DNA of 64,000 nt from Pseudomonas benzenivorans (lineage in GTDB: Bacteria; Pseudomonadota; Gammaproteobacteria; Pseudomonadales; Pseudomonadaceae), in assembly GCF_900100495.1 (NCBI RefSeq), contig NZ_FNCT01000017.1:57425-121424 (forward strand), read 5' to 3'. A program made the translations under genes and the position numbers. Below the pieces are notes generated by a model, which did not search any database, was not told the DNA's origin, and saw only the letters and a program-made list of their open reading frames with translations. How positions within the stretch are numbered: position 1 is the stretch's first letter; every line of letters starts with the position of its first letter. Of the stretch, positions 8,925 through 17,503 are shown piece by piece.

Positions 8925-9109
8925 CTAGTGGCCAGTCTGGTTAATTCGTTTATCGATCATGATTGCTGTCGGCTGGCGTAGGCGCCATGCAGGGATATCG
9001 CCTGGTGGGTTACGCGGCGCGCCACGAGAGCGGTGTCTGATCGTTTCGAGGTTGGCGCCGCTAACCCACCCTACAGTGATTCGACATTTCAGGAATGACA
9101 TGGCACTAG
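8925..9109. mobile_element. MITE-like palindromic element flanked by CTAG (copy 1)
   Basis: 185 bp bounded by CTAG on both sides (8925-8928 and 9106-9109), which could be a 4-bp target duplication. Read on the minus strand from 9105, it starts TGCCATGTCATTCCTGAAAT, continues with GTAGGGTGGGTTAGCGGCGC and then GTGGCGCGCCGCGTAACCCA. The same blocks in the same order occur at 48792-48900. There is no coding capacity. The right CTAG supplies the TAG stop of the sensor-like gene, and the left edge is 10 bp from the EAL gene ATG. Confidence 0.7.
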
Positions 9110-9969
9110 CGCTGCGGCTCGGGCTGCAGCTGATGCAACGCCGTATCGACCAGCGCCAGCAATTCATCGATGGCCTGGGTGGCGCGCTGGAAGTAACTCT
9201 TCGCGGCGATGACCGGGCGTTCCTGGCCGAGCAGCTCCTGTTCCATGCAGCGCAGGAAATCCTCCACCACCTGTTCGCGTTGTGCCAGGCGGAAGGTGTC
9301 GCTCTGCGGGTGCTCGGCGACATGCCGGCGCAGGGTGGCGAAGGCCGTGCCGGCCAGCAGTTGGATCTTCTGGTAGAGAAAACGCATCCGCACGCGCTGC
9401 TCGGCACTGCTCTGCCCGGCCGCGGCGATGCCGGTGCCGAGGGCGCGCGCCTGGCCCGCCCATTCCGCCGCCTGCACCACTTCCCGCCAGATGCAGGGCA
9501 GGTAGCCGAGCGCCGCCCGGCCCTCGCTCAGGTCGACTTCGCTGGCCACGTCCTCCATCAGGAAAATGCTGTTGCGAATGATCAGGTGATGCTGCGCCAG
9601 GTTGTTCGCCGGGTCGGCGATGCGCCCTTCGCGCAGGCGCGACCAGTGATCGATCAGGCCGCTCCAGGCGTCCCGGTGGGTGCTGTCGAGTTCCTGCGCG
9701 GCGCGGATATGCCGGTCCAGCCCGTCGCGCGCGGCCGCCAGATCCTGCCCCAGGCTGGCATCGCCACAGAGCACGCCATTGCTCAGGCCGCGGTGGCGCT
9801 GAAACCCGGAGATCAGCGCGCGCAACAGGGCGAGCTGGCGGATGTTCGATTGAATATGCCGTTGCTTTTGCCGCTGCTGGCGCCGATGCAGGCCGTAGAA
9901 CAGCAGGGTCGGTACGGCCAGGGCGGCGACGGCGACAAGCAGGAGCGGTAGTCCGTGCAATCCATACAT
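9106..9969 (-). CDS. membrane-anchored NIT-like sensor protein
   Basis: 287 residues from the ATG at 9969; an open frame runs on upstream through the neighbouring gene, but those residues are arginine/alanine-rich shadow sequence. One membrane segment at about residues 5-25 is followed by a basic stretch (HRRQQRQKQR), predicting a cytoplasmic body. The rest is helical and, with RALISGFQRHRGLSNG, resembles nitrate/nitrite-sensing (NIT-type) helical bundles, although I cannot confirm that without a profile search. It starts 5 bp after the stop of the chemoreceptor gene, so it is probably its co-translated partner. The TAG stop belongs to the edge of the palindromic element. Confidence 0.7.
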   Translation of the reverse strand: MYGLHGLPLLLVAVAALAVPTLLFYGLHRRQQRQKQRHIQSNIRQLALLRALISGFQRHRGLSNGVLCGDASLGQDLAAARDGLDRHIRAAQELDSTHRDAWSGLIDHWSRLREGRIADPANNLAQHHLIIRNSIFLMEDVASEVDLSEGRAALGYLPCIWREVVQAAEWAGQARALGTGIAAAGQSSAEQRVRMRFLYQKIQLLAGTAFATLRRHVAEHPQSDTFRLAQREQVVEDFLRCMEQELLGQERPVIAAKSYFQRATQAIDELLALVDTALHQLQPEPQR

Positions 9970-9974
9970 GGCGA

Positions 9975-11108
9975 TTACCCCGTCAGATGAGCCAGATGAT
10001 GGGCGATGGTGCGGGCCTGGTCGGCGGCCCGCAGGTTGTCGGCGTTGCCCTGGCGAACGCGGTCGGCCAGCTCGGCGATTTCCGCGACGGCCTTGCCCTG
10101 TTGTTCGGTGCTGACCGCCACCTGGTCCACCTGCTCGGTCAATTGCCGGGTGCGTTGCTGCACCTGGTCGAGCAGGCTGCGCACCGCTTCGGAGCTGTGG
10201 GCGCTGCGGTGGGCCAGCTCGGTCAGGTCGGACACCTGTACCGTGGCGCCCTCGATGTGGCGTTGCACCGATTCGATGTTGCGGCTGATTTCCGCCGCCG
10301 ATTCCTGGCTGTGCAGGGCCAGGCGGCGCACCTCGTCGGCCACCACGGCGAAGCCGCGGCCGCTTTCCCCGGCGCGGGCCGCTTCGATGGCGGCATTTAG
10401 CGCGAGCAGGTTGGTCTGGGTGGCGATGCCGCGGATGGTGCCGGACATTTCGTTGATGGTGTGCGAGTTGCTGTTCAGCTGGTGGATCAGCTCGTTGGTG
10501 GTGATGGCCTGCTGCGCCATCTCGGACACCTGCTGCACCAGATTGGTGAGCTGGGCGATGCCGTCGGCCAACTGCTCGCTGGCCAGTACGCTGGTCTGCC
10601 GCGACTCCTCGGCCAGCGCCGCCACCTGCACGATGCTCACGTTCAATTGCTCGACGGCCGCCGCCGCGGTGCTGGCCGCTTCGCTCTGTCCTTCCGCGTT
10701 GCGGGTCACCAGCACGGCGCTCTGTTCGAGCTCCTGGGACGAGTGGGAGATTTCGTCCAGGCGCTGTTGCAGCAGTTGTTGTTGGCGCTGCTGCCGGTTC
10801 AGCCACTGCTGCAGAGCCCTGCCAATCGGCTGCAGCAGCTGCCATTCGGCAGCGCTGCCCGGTTGCAGGGCGGCGCTCTGGTCGGCGTCTGCGCAATAGC
10901 GTTGCAACTGCTCGAGTTCCCGCCACAGCAGCCACAGGCTGGCGATGGCCAGGTACGCCAGTAGCGCCCAGAACAGCGCCGCCGAGCGCAGCGACAGCGC
11001 CAGCGCGACGCCGCCGCCCGCCAGCGCAATGCCGAGCAGGACGCGGAGCATGCCGCCGATGCCCAGTTCGCGCAGCAGCAAGAACGCAGGGTAGGTAAGC
11101 CACTTCAT
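9975..11108 (-). CDS. methyl-accepting chemotaxis protein without a periplasmic sensor domain
   Basis: 377 residues from the ATG at 11108 (MKWLTYPAF); a TTG eight codons upstream is possible but weaker. Two membrane segments at about 20-40 and 45-65 are separated by only a few residues, so there is no periplasmic ligand domain. The cytoplasmic signalling domain occupies about 130-377, with the conserved hairpin tip EAARAGESGRGFAVVADEVR. It should couple to CheA/CheW. The next gene, 5 bp downstream, encodes a membrane-anchored sensor-like protein, so ligand sensing may be supplied in trans. The EAL gene further downstream could connect the unit to c-di-GMP. Confidence 0.9.
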   Translation of the reverse strand: MKWLTYPAFLLLRELGIGGMLRVLLGIALAGGGVALALSLRSAALFWALLAYLAIASLWLLWRELEQLQRYCADADQSAALQPGSAAEWQLLQPIGRALQQWLNRQQRQQQLLQQRLDEISHSSQELEQSAVLVTRNAEGQSEAASTAAAAVEQLNVSIVQVAALAEESRQTSVLASEQLADGIAQLTNLVQQVSEMAQQAITTNELIHQLNSNSHTINEMSGTIRGIATQTNLLALNAAIEAARAGESGRGFAVVADEVRRLALHSQESAAEISRNIESVQRHIEGATVQVSDLTELAHRSAHSSEAVRSLLDQVQQRTRQLTEQVDQVAVSTEQQGKAVAEIAELADRVRQGNADNLRAADQARTIAHHLAHLTG

Positions 11109-11136
11109 GTGTCCGATTCTCCCGGTAGCCAAAAGG

Positions 11137-11346
11137 CTATGTACCCGTTATGTGTTGCGCGATTGCACGGCTTACGCTGATTAGTCCCCTCGCCCCTCTG
11201 GGGAGAGGGTTAGGGAGAGGGGGCATCAGGCTGGCGACAATGCCGGTCTTGATTACCCTCACCCGAACGCGGTCCGCCCCAGCCCCTCTCCCGGAGGGAG
11301 AGGGGGGCAAATCGCGTCTGGCAATACAACACGTGATTGGTACATC
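11137..11346. repeat. inverted-repeat element with TATGTGTTGC ends
   Basis: The left end (11137-11165) reads CTATGTACCCGTTATGTGTT and continues GCGCGATTGC. The complement of the right end (11322-11345) reads ATGTACCAATCACGTGTTGT. Between them is the familiar repeat CCCCTCTGGGGAGAGGG ... CCCTCTCCCGGAGGGAGAGGG. About 208 bp, no coding content. A related end (CTATGTCCCAGCTATGTGTT) occurs on the minus strand at 23441. It lies just upstream of the chemoreceptor gene. Confidence 0.55.
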
Positions 11347-11349
11347 GCC

Positions 11350-11398
11350 AAAAAAAACGCCTGAAGCCTCCGCGAAAAAGCCGCAGTGGGTTCAGGCG
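11350..11398 (-). terminator. intrinsic terminator for the secreted protein gene
   Basis: On the minus strand CGCCTGAA (from 11398) pairs with TTCAGGCG (to 11358) and is followed by a run of eight T. It lies about 110 bp after the stop of the gene at 11509-12357. Confidence 0.65.
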
Positions 11399-11508
11399 CC
11401 GTTGCCTTGCAGGAGCGAATCCTGCGGGTGTGATCCGTTAACGCGGATTGTCAGGCAAGACTGATGCCAGCGGGCGTGGGCGGGTTAGCGCGCCGCAGCG
11501 GTTTTCGT

Positions 11509-12357
11509 TCATTCGCCCAGCGGCGCGCGTTCGAGGATTTCCTCCGGCCTGAGTGGATTGCGGTAGCCGCCGCGGGCCGGGTCGTAGGCCTCGTAGGGCA
11601 TGTCGTAATACTGGCCGGTTGCGGTGTCGAGCGTGCGCTCGTAGCCGAGCGTGGCCTCGTGGCGATCGCGGGAGAGGCGCTCGCTCGACTGGCTGCGGGC
11701 CTCCCAGGCCCTGTTGTAATCGCCATAGATGTAATCGTGGGGAATCGGGCCCGGCAGCACCACCTGATCCACCCCCGCGACCTGGCGCGGGTTGCTGATC
11801 ACCACGGTCTCGGCCACCGCCGGCAGCCAATAGCGGGAACTCTCCCAGGTCGCCGTGGGCGCCTGATAGGAGCGAATGAACGCCGAATACTGCCCCCAGC
11901 CCTGCAGGATGCCCACCGTGGCATGGGCGCGGGCCGGCTTGCCGCGGTAGGCGTAGTCCAGTTCGGCCTCGATGACCTGCCAGTGCAGGCCCATGACCCC
12001 GGGGAAGGGCGGCAGCGGCTTGGTGGCAAGAATCCGGGCGTTCTGCAGGTCGGGCGTGGCGTTCAGCACCAACTGCAGGAACTGCTCCGGGCTGGTCTGA
12101 CCGAAGCCGCCGAGCAGCAGCGCGAAGGCGGCGCCGGTCACCTGGTCCGGGGCGAGCATGTCGACGCCGTTGGTGGTTTCGTTGGCGCTCCAACCCCTGG
12201 GCATCGAATAGCTGAAATATTGCCCCTGATGCACCCGCAGCGGCGGGCGCTGGTCGGGCGGCGCCGCGGCGACGGGCAGGGCCTGCACGCACAGCCAGCA
12301 GAGGATGCCGAACAGGACGGTGCGCTGCCGCAGGCCAGGATTGATCGACGTCGCCAT
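11509..12357 (-). CDS. secreted protein of unknown function
   Basis: 282 residues from the ATG at 12357, with GGTGG just upstream; a GTG two codons earlier is the alternative. A clear Sec signal peptide covers about 1-34 (hydrophobic core VLFGILCWLCVQALPV, cleavage near AAA), so the product should be periplasmic or exported. The mature part contains YFSYSMPRGW and many Tyr/Pro/Gly residues and ends in a proline- and arginine-rich tail (GGYRNPLRPEE). I do not recognise an enzyme motif. It is monocistronic with its own terminator. Nothing nearby indicates its role. Confidence 0.75.
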   Translation of the reverse strand: MATSINPGLRQRTVLFGILCWLCVQALPVAAAPPDQRPPLRVHQGQYFSYSMPRGWSANETTNGVDMLAPDQVTGAAFALLLGGFGQTSPEQFLQLVLNATPDLQNARILATKPLPPFPGVMGLHWQVIEAELDYAYRGKPARAHATVGILQGWGQYSAFIRSYQAPTATWESSRYWLPAVAETVVISNPRQVAGVDQVVLPGPIPHDYIYGDYNRAWEARSQSSERLSRDRHEATLGYERTLDTATGQYYDMPYEAYDPARGGYRNPLRPEEILERAPLGE

Positions 12358-12639
12358 AACCACCGCCGTTTGCGCTGAGAAGGGGTGGCTAGGGTAGACC
12401 AGGGCTCGCGCCGATCTCCAGGCGAATATTCGCGGTGGCCGCGGCGATGGATGAGCGCGGAACGGACGGGGGCAGGCCTTACATTTTTTCGGTCCGCCTG
12501 GGCGGCCACCTGCTTCGGCGCAGGGGGCTCACCTCAGGATCACCGGCCCAACGCCATGCGCCAGTAGGGAGCGCGGGGCCGCCTAGGCTGTGCGCAGTGC
12601 CTTCTGCCAGCGGTGCGCGCGGCGCACCCTGCCCAGGAA

Positions 12640-13341
12640 TTAGGAATCTTCGATTTCCTCTGCGACAAGGCTTTGTATCCGCCAGATATTCCGGTCCCGA
12701 ATGCCATGCTCTTCCAGCATGCTCACGGTCCGGAATAGATATTGGGCAGCCGAGCCCCAGTGCCCGGCTGCGCGGGCCAATACCTGGGCAACCTGTATCG
12801 GGGGCAATTTGCCCGCATAAGCCGGTCCATCGCGTGCTGCGACAAAGGCTAATGCACGCAATACCCCGGTCTCTGTTTTAACTGAAATCCACTGGGGAAC
12901 ATTGGTCGGTGGATTTGCGTCAATTTCCCTCCGCAGCAACAGGCCCAACTGCTTGAAATGGTCTTGCGCCGGAAGCCGGTAGACCAAGCCATTGCAGCTC
13001 CCGCCCCGATCGAGGGCCAGCATCAGGGCCGGCAACTCTCGCGTGCCGCGCCAGCGGGTAAGTTTCAGGCAGAACGACCGATGCCAGCCGTAGGCGGTGG
13101 CGCTGCGGCACTCCAAAAAGTCGAACTCCGGATTCCATATCAATGAGCCATAGGCAAAGATCCACAGCTCTTGCGGACTGTATTCAAGCAAGAGAGCCTG
13201 CACCATCGCCGCAAACTCTGCGTCGGTGTGTTCGGTCGTCCCCGGTTCTGGCCCGGGATCGGGCTCGCAACGCTCAACCCGAGCGACGAGTTCCGCGGTC
13301 AGCTTGCGTCCGTTGATGTGCGTGGTTGTTTTTTCGTCCAT
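12640..13341 (-). CDS. gamma-glutamylcyclotransferase, ChaC family
   Basis: 233 residues. The glycine-rich YGSL loop that binds the gamma-glutamyl group is present as IFAYGSLIWNP (YGSL 64-67), followed by family residues FLECRSATAYGWHRSFCL. ChaC enzymes act on glutathione, releasing 5-oxoproline and Cys-Gly in the cytosol. The N-terminal about 58 residues are an extension before the core, common in proteobacterial ChaC. It lies 45 bp downstream of the epoxide hydrolase gene on the same strand and could be co-transcribed with it, which would fit electrophile and glutathione metabolism, but that link is inference. Confidence 0.9.
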   Translation of the reverse strand: MDEKTTTHINGRKLTAELVARVERCEPDPGPEPGTTEHTDAEFAAMVQALLLEYSPQELWIFAYGSLIWNPEFDFLECRSATAYGWHRSFCLKLTRWRGTRELPALMLALDRGGSCNGLVYRLPAQDHFKQLGLLLRREIDANPPTNVPQWISVKTETGVLRALAFVAARDGPAYAGKLPPIQVAQVLARAAGHWGSAAQYLFRTVSMLEEHGIRDRNIWRIQSLVAEEIEDS

Positions 13342-13386
13342 AGCGACCTTCCCACGATGTGAATAGCCCTTGTCCCATGGGCGTGG

Positions 13387-14346
13387 TCAGAGTGTTTGCA
13401 GAAACTCCAGCAACAGCTGATTGACCAGTTCCGCGCGTTCCTGCTGGATCCAATGGCCGGCTCCTTCGAGAATATGGCAGCCGCGCAATGCCGGCAGCGT
13501 CTGCGCGAAAGCCGCAATCTGCGGCGGGGAGCTTGGAAACTTCAGCACGCCATCGCGAGCCCCGGCAATGAACAGCGACGGCTGCCGGATAACGCAACCG
13601 CGCCACGGTGCCAGCAACGCCCACGAGCGCGCGATGTTGCGGTACCAGGTCAAACCGCCGCGAAACCCGGTGCGGGTGAATTCGCCGCAGTAGTACGCGA
13701 GATCGTCATGGCTCAGCCAGGCCGGCAAGGTCTCGGGCTCCAGCATGCCACCCAGGAAGCCCTGGCCCGGCTTCAGCCGGCCGAACACCGGTCGATCGGG
13801 CCCGTCACCCGAGCCGCTGAAGTAGATGCGCCGGATCGAGGCTTCGACGTCCCGCTCCAGCTCGGCTTCGGCCACGCCCGGCGTCTGGAAATATTGGATG
13901 TAGAAATCGTCTATGCCCTGCCGCTTCAGCGCGCTGAGGAATTCCACGGGCCCCGGCGGCGAGAAGGGTACGCTCATGCCGACCACGGCGCGGAACAGGT
14001 CGGGCCGCATCAGCGCGGCACTCCAGGCCACCATCGCGCCCCAATCATGGCCGACGATCACGGCTTGCTGTTCGCCGAGTTCGCGTACCAGCTCCACCAT
14101 GTCGCCCACCAAGTGGAGCAGGGTGTAGGCGTCGGCTTCGGCCGGCGCATCCGTGCCGCCATAGCCGCGCATGTCCGGCGCTACCGCTCGATAGCCGGCG
14201 GCTGCCAACGCCGCCAGTTGGTGGCGCCAGGAGTACCAGAGTTCCGGGAAGCCGTGGCACAGCAGGACTAAGGGGCCTGAGCCTTGCTTGGCTACCCGCA
14301 TGCGGATGCCGTTGATCTCGAGCGTTTCGAGCTGTGGCTGGTTCAT
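13387..14346 (-). CDS. alpha/beta hydrolase, epoxide hydrolase type
   Basis: 319 residues with the soluble epoxide hydrolase signature: oxyanion motif HGFPE (from His31), nucleophile Asp101 in GHDWGA, two candidate ring-opening tyrosines (in FYIQYF and TWYRN), acid in AGARDG, and the catalytic His298 in GAGHW. It should hydrolyse an epoxide to a vicinal diol in the cytosol. It begins 15 bp after the stop of the flavoprotein gene upstream, so the two probably form an operon. An oxygenase-type flavoprotein followed by an epoxide hydrolase suggests an oxidation and detoxification or catabolic sequence; the substrate is unknown. Confidence 0.9.
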   Translation of the reverse strand: MNQPQLETLEINGIRMRVAKQGSGPLVLLCHGFPELWYSWRHQLAALAAAGYRAVAPDMRGYGGTDAPAEADAYTLLHLVGDMVELVRELGEQQAVIVGHDWGAMVAWSAALMRPDLFRAVVGMSVPFSPPGPVEFLSALKRQGIDDFYIQYFQTPGVAEAELERDVEASIRRIYFSGSGDGPDRPVFGRLKPGQGFLGGMLEPETLPAWLSHDDLAYYCGEFTRTGFRGGLTWYRNIARSWALLAPWRGCVIRQPSLFIAGARDGVLKFPSSPPQIAAFAQTLPALRGCHILEGAGHWIQQERAELVNQLLLEFLQTL

Positions 14347-14361
14347 GGGCGTTTCCTGGCG

Positions 14362-15774
14362 CTAAGCGATGGCAGCCAGCAGCTGCGGCAGACTCGCCCG
14401 AGCCCGCTCCCGGCTGGCCGAGAGCCGACGCAGCTGTTCCAGCTTCTCGGTGTCGGTCTCGAGCAAGCCGCTGACCACCGTAGTCAGGAAATACAGGCGT
14501 GACTGCTTCAGCCAGCGGGCCAGGCCTTCGTGCTGACCCCAGCGTTGTTGGTTGCCCAGGTTGGCCGCCCATATCCTGATCCAGTCCGTGGGCACCCGGG
14601 GCACAGGGACCATCATGCAGAAAGCATTCATTTCCGTTTGATCGGCCAGATGGCTCTCCACATAAGCGATCAAGGCCGCGCTGAACACGGGTTGACAGCT
14701 ACTCACCATCAACAGGTTGATCGTGCCGCCATCGAACACCTTCATTGCGGGGAGAATCGGGATGGCACTGGCGCTGCAGTCGATGTGCAGGGCGCTTGGG
14801 TCCGTGGCGATGCTGCCCTGCTCGAGCACGATGCGCGTCGGTTCGATGGCCCGCACCCGCCCCAGGCGCACGATGTTGTCGATGCGTCGAAGCTCACGCA
14901 GTTCCGTCTGGGTGACGGTGGCGCAGCGGTAGGCAGTGGGCTCGACGGACTCATCGATACGCAGGAGCTGGCCGGCCGCCTCAAGCTTGGCGAACAGGTC
15001 GGGGATGGAGTCCGCGGCGACGATGGCCTCAAACTGTGCCGTGAGCCCGCCGATCGTTCGTTCGAAGCTGTCCTGGCCGGGTTGCACGTTGGCCCGGTCT
15101 ATCAGCCACGGATCGTTCGGCATGATCCAGCAGATTGTTGCCGGCGCGACACCGTTTTGCAGCAGCCACAGGCAAGCGTCGATCCCGGTCTTGCCCGAGC
15201 CCACCACTACGTAGCCCGGGTGTGGGTGCCGGGTCTTCGGCAAGTCGTTCAGTGGCACACACTGCACTCCGGGCTCCACCCTGTACTGCGGCGGGTGGGT
15301 CGAGGGTACGGCCGTCTGGGCATGGGTGGCGTCTACCAGCTTCTTGCGCACCTGGACCTGATAGTTCTCGCCGCTGACCAGCGAGCTGAATCGGTGGTCG
15401 CCGACGCGGTCGCCGCTGTAGTTGCACATGGGGAAGTAACGGACCCGACCCGACGGCAGAAACTGCTGATTCATCACCTGCTCGAAGTAGCTCAGCACCT
15501 GGGCGCCGGAGGCCAGCTCATACAGGCCCTCGCTCAGCTCCGTCTGGTCTTTCTTGCCGCTGCCCAACTCGCGTGAGTTGACGCCGTAGCAGGCCGAGGG
15601 CTGGTGCAAGCGGACGAACGGGTAGGCATCATTCCAGTGCCCGCCTGGCTGAGCATGCCGATCTACCATCACGATGCTGGCATTCGTTTCATTGAGCAGC
15701 GTGTCGACGAAGGCCATTGCCGCTGCGCCTGCGCCTATGACCAGATAATCGGTCGCTATCGGGGTCGCGTCCAT
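14362..15774 (-). CDS. FAD/NAD(P)-binding oxidoreductase (flavin monooxygenase-like)
   Basis: 470 residues from the ATG at 15774; the alternative start eight codons upstream lacks support. The N-terminal Rossmann motif VIGAGAAAMAF binds FAD, followed by MVDRHAQPGGHW as in flavin-containing monooxygenases and related proteins. A second nucleotide-binding motif, VVGSGKTGIDA, lies near residue 195. About 50 C-terminal residues are helical and Arg/Leu-rich. First gene of an operon with the epoxide hydrolase. I cannot tell whether it hydroxylates, epoxidises or only oxidises. Pseudomonads carry similar proteins of unknown function. Confidence 0.82.
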   Translation of the reverse strand: MDATPIATDYLVIGAGAAAMAFVDTLLNETNASIVMVDRHAQPGGHWNDAYPFVRLHQPSACYGVNSRELGSGKKDQTELSEGLYELASGAQVLSYFEQVMNQQFLPSGRVRYFPMCNYSGDRVGDHRFSSLVSGENYQVQVRKKLVDATHAQTAVPSTHPPQYRVEPGVQCVPLNDLPKTRHPHPGYVVVGSGKTGIDACLWLLQNGVAPATICWIMPNDPWLIDRANVQPGQDSFERTIGGLTAQFEAIVAADSIPDLFAKLEAAGQLLRIDESVEPTAYRCATVTQTELRELRRIDNIVRLGRVRAIEPTRIVLEQGSIATDPSALHIDCSASAIPILPAMKVFDGGTINLLMVSSCQPVFSAALIAYVESHLADQTEMNAFCMMVPVPRVPTDWIRIWAANLGNQQRWGQHEGLARWLKQSRLYFLTTVVSGLLETDTEKLEQLRRLSASRERARASLPQLLAAIA

Positions 15775-16132
15775 TTGGTTCGCTCCTCTGAAGATCAACC
15801 CCCCCTCAACCTCAGCAGGTTAGCTCTTCCTGCTGAGCACAAAAGAACGAATGCTCCTCACACACATAGCCAATTGATTTAATGGCTTCAGGCTGATTTA
15901 ACCCGCACCAAGCGCCTTGCTTTTGGCAGCATTGGAAGGGGACTGGAAGGGAGATTTATGGGCACCAGGCAAAGCTTGGTGACCTGGGACTGACGGCGCA
16001 ATTCATGCGAGTTCCGCTTGACTACCAGGCGACCCATAGAACATAAACCTTGGCTCCACCGAGTAGCGACCGGCCGGCAATTGCGCTCCGTGCCGTTGCC
16101 GGCGCCACCCTCAAGCCTGGGCGTCAACCCAT
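15775..16132. other. intergenic region, 358 bp
   Basis: Separates the divergent flavoprotein and LysE genes and should hold both promoters. The first about 100 bp are A+T-richer than the flanks. I see no convincing coding frame, RNA gene or strong palindrome, and no clear ribosome binding site before the LysE ATG. Confidence 0.6.
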
Positions 16133-16747
16133 ATGCTCACTGCCGACTTCCTCATCACCTCCTTGATCGTCGTGCTGATCCCGGGCACCGGGGTGCTGTT
16201 CACCGTTTCCACCGGGCTCATCCTGGGCAAGCGGGCGAGCCTGTTTGCCGCGCTCGGTTGCACCGCCGGCATCGTCCCGCACCTGTTGGCAACCGTCCTC
16301 GGCCTGGCGGCGATCCTGCATATGAGCGCCGTCGCCTTCCAGGTCCTCAAGTTCGCCGGGGTGGCCTACCTGCTGTACCTGGCGTACATCACCTGGCACG
16401 ACAAGCAGGCCTTTGCGCTCGAGCAGTCGTCGACCACCACGAGCGCCGCTGGCATCGCGGTCAAGGCGTTCCTGCTGAATATCCTCAACCCGAAGCTGTC
16501 GATCTTCTTTCTCGCCTTCCTGCCGCAGTTCGTGGCGCCGGCTGCGCCTTCGCCGCTGTGGCAGCTGTTGCTGCTGAGTGCCGTGTTCATGGCGATGACC
16601 TTTGCGGTCTTCGTCATCTATGGCCTGCTGGCCAACGCCTTTCGCCAGGCGGTGGTCGATTCGTCCCGCGTTCAGGCCTGGCTGCGCCGCGGTTTCTCGG
16701 CGGCGTTCGCTGGGCTGGGCGTGAACCTCGCCTTCGCCGAGCGATAA
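16133..16747 (+). CDS. LysE family amino-acid exporter
   Basis: 204 residues, typical for LysE/RhtB exporters. The N-terminal half holds the family pattern PGTGVLFTVSTGLILGKRA, followed by LKFAGVAYLLYLAY, and the middle has the NPKLSIFFLAFLPQF segment. Five to six membrane segments are visible. These inner-membrane proteins export amino acids or small derivatives by proton antiport. The DUF1993 gene follows after 22 bp and may be co-transcribed. The exported compound is unknown. Confidence 0.9.
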   Translation: MLTADFLITSLIVVLIPGTGVLFTVSTGLILGKRASLFAALGCTAGIVPHLLATVLGLAAILHMSAVAFQVLKFAGVAYLLYLAYITWHDKQAFALEQSSTTTSAAGIAVKAFLLNILNPKLSIFFLAFLPQFVAPAAPSPLWQLLLLSAVFMAMTFAVFVIYGLLANAFRQAVVDSSRVQAWLRRGFSAAFAGLGVNLAFAER

Positions 16748-16769
16748 GGGCGGTCGAGCGGATACCTCT

Positions 16770-17294
16770 ATGCCAACCGACCTCTATCGCGCCTCGGTTC
16801 CCGTGTTTGTTCGCTACCTGCAGCGGCTGCTGACCATCCTCGAGGCGGCGCAGGCGCATGCCGAGGGCACTGCCAGCACCGAACAGGAGCTGTTGGGCGC
16901 GCGGCTGGCTACCGATATGTTGCCGTTCGGCGTGCAGGTCGAGATTGCCGCCAACTTCGCGCTGCGCGCCTGCTACCCGCTGGCGGGCTTGGGCGTTCCG
17001 GACTACGGGACGTTTCCGGCCACCTTCGCCGGCTTGCGTTCGCGGGTTGTGCGCGCCGAGGCGCTGATCACTGCGCTTGATCCGCAGCGTTTTGCCCAGA
17101 GCAGGGAAGAGGCGATCGAGGATCGGGCCGGCGAGCGCCTGCTGCTGTTGGGCCGAGAAGAGTTTCTGCTGGAGTACGCGCTGCCCAACTTCTTCTTTCA
17201 CCTGACATCCGCCTATGCGATTTTGCGCCACTGCGGAGTCGCACTGGGCAAGGGTGATTTCGATGGCTATCACCGCTATGCGGTTGCCCCCTGA
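16770..17294 (+). CDS. DUF1993 family protein
   Basis: 174 residues with the features of DUF1993: the start YRASVPVFVRYLQRLL with the following HAEG, and the C-terminal signature LPNFFFHLTSAYAILRHCGV, then LGKGDFDG. The family is a four-helix bundle related to DinB-like folds and has no established function. Cytoplasmic, no signal peptide. It lies 22 bp after the LysE-type gene with a weak ribosome binding site. Recognition is from the characteristic C-terminal motif. Confidence 0.85.
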   Translation: MPTDLYRASVPVFVRYLQRLLTILEAAQAHAEGTASTEQELLGARLATDMLPFGVQVEIAANFALRACYPLAGLGVPDYGTFPATFAGLRSRVVRAEALITALDPQRFAQSREEAIEDRAGERLLLLGREEFLLEYALPNFFFHLTSAYAILRHCGVALGKGDFDGYHRYAVAP

Positions 17295-17336
17295 CCCGCC
17301 TGCATGGGCGCTAGTGGGGCCGTACGGCTAGTTGGT

Positions 17337-17452
17337 TAACTCAAGTTCGGATGGCTGAGGTTCTGAGATAAGGCGCTGCGACGAGTCATAGCTAGCTATG
17401 GCGAGGAGCGGCAACGCAGTATCAGGGCCTCGGACGCCGAAATTGACTAATT
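17337..17452. repeat. large imperfect palindrome centred on AGCTAGCT
   Basis: An imperfect inverted repeat of about 115 bp centred at 17393/17394 (ATAGCTAGCTAT). The left arm TCGGATGGCTGAGGTTCTGA and GCGCTGCGACGAGTCATAGC mirror the right arm. No coding content. It would form a long hairpin in RNA, just upstream of the DUF3995 gene. It looks like a dispersed pseudomonad palindromic element. Confidence 0.65.
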
Positions 17453-17503
17453 GAACTCGCCCCCCTGGAGACTGACCATGACTCTATCCCGCCGGTATCT
17501 GCC

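Noticed and set aside
8959..9951. A plus-strand frame opposite the NIT-like gene, starting in the palindromic element
   Set aside because: No domain, begins within repeat DNA, and is antisense to a gene with a proper start and partner.
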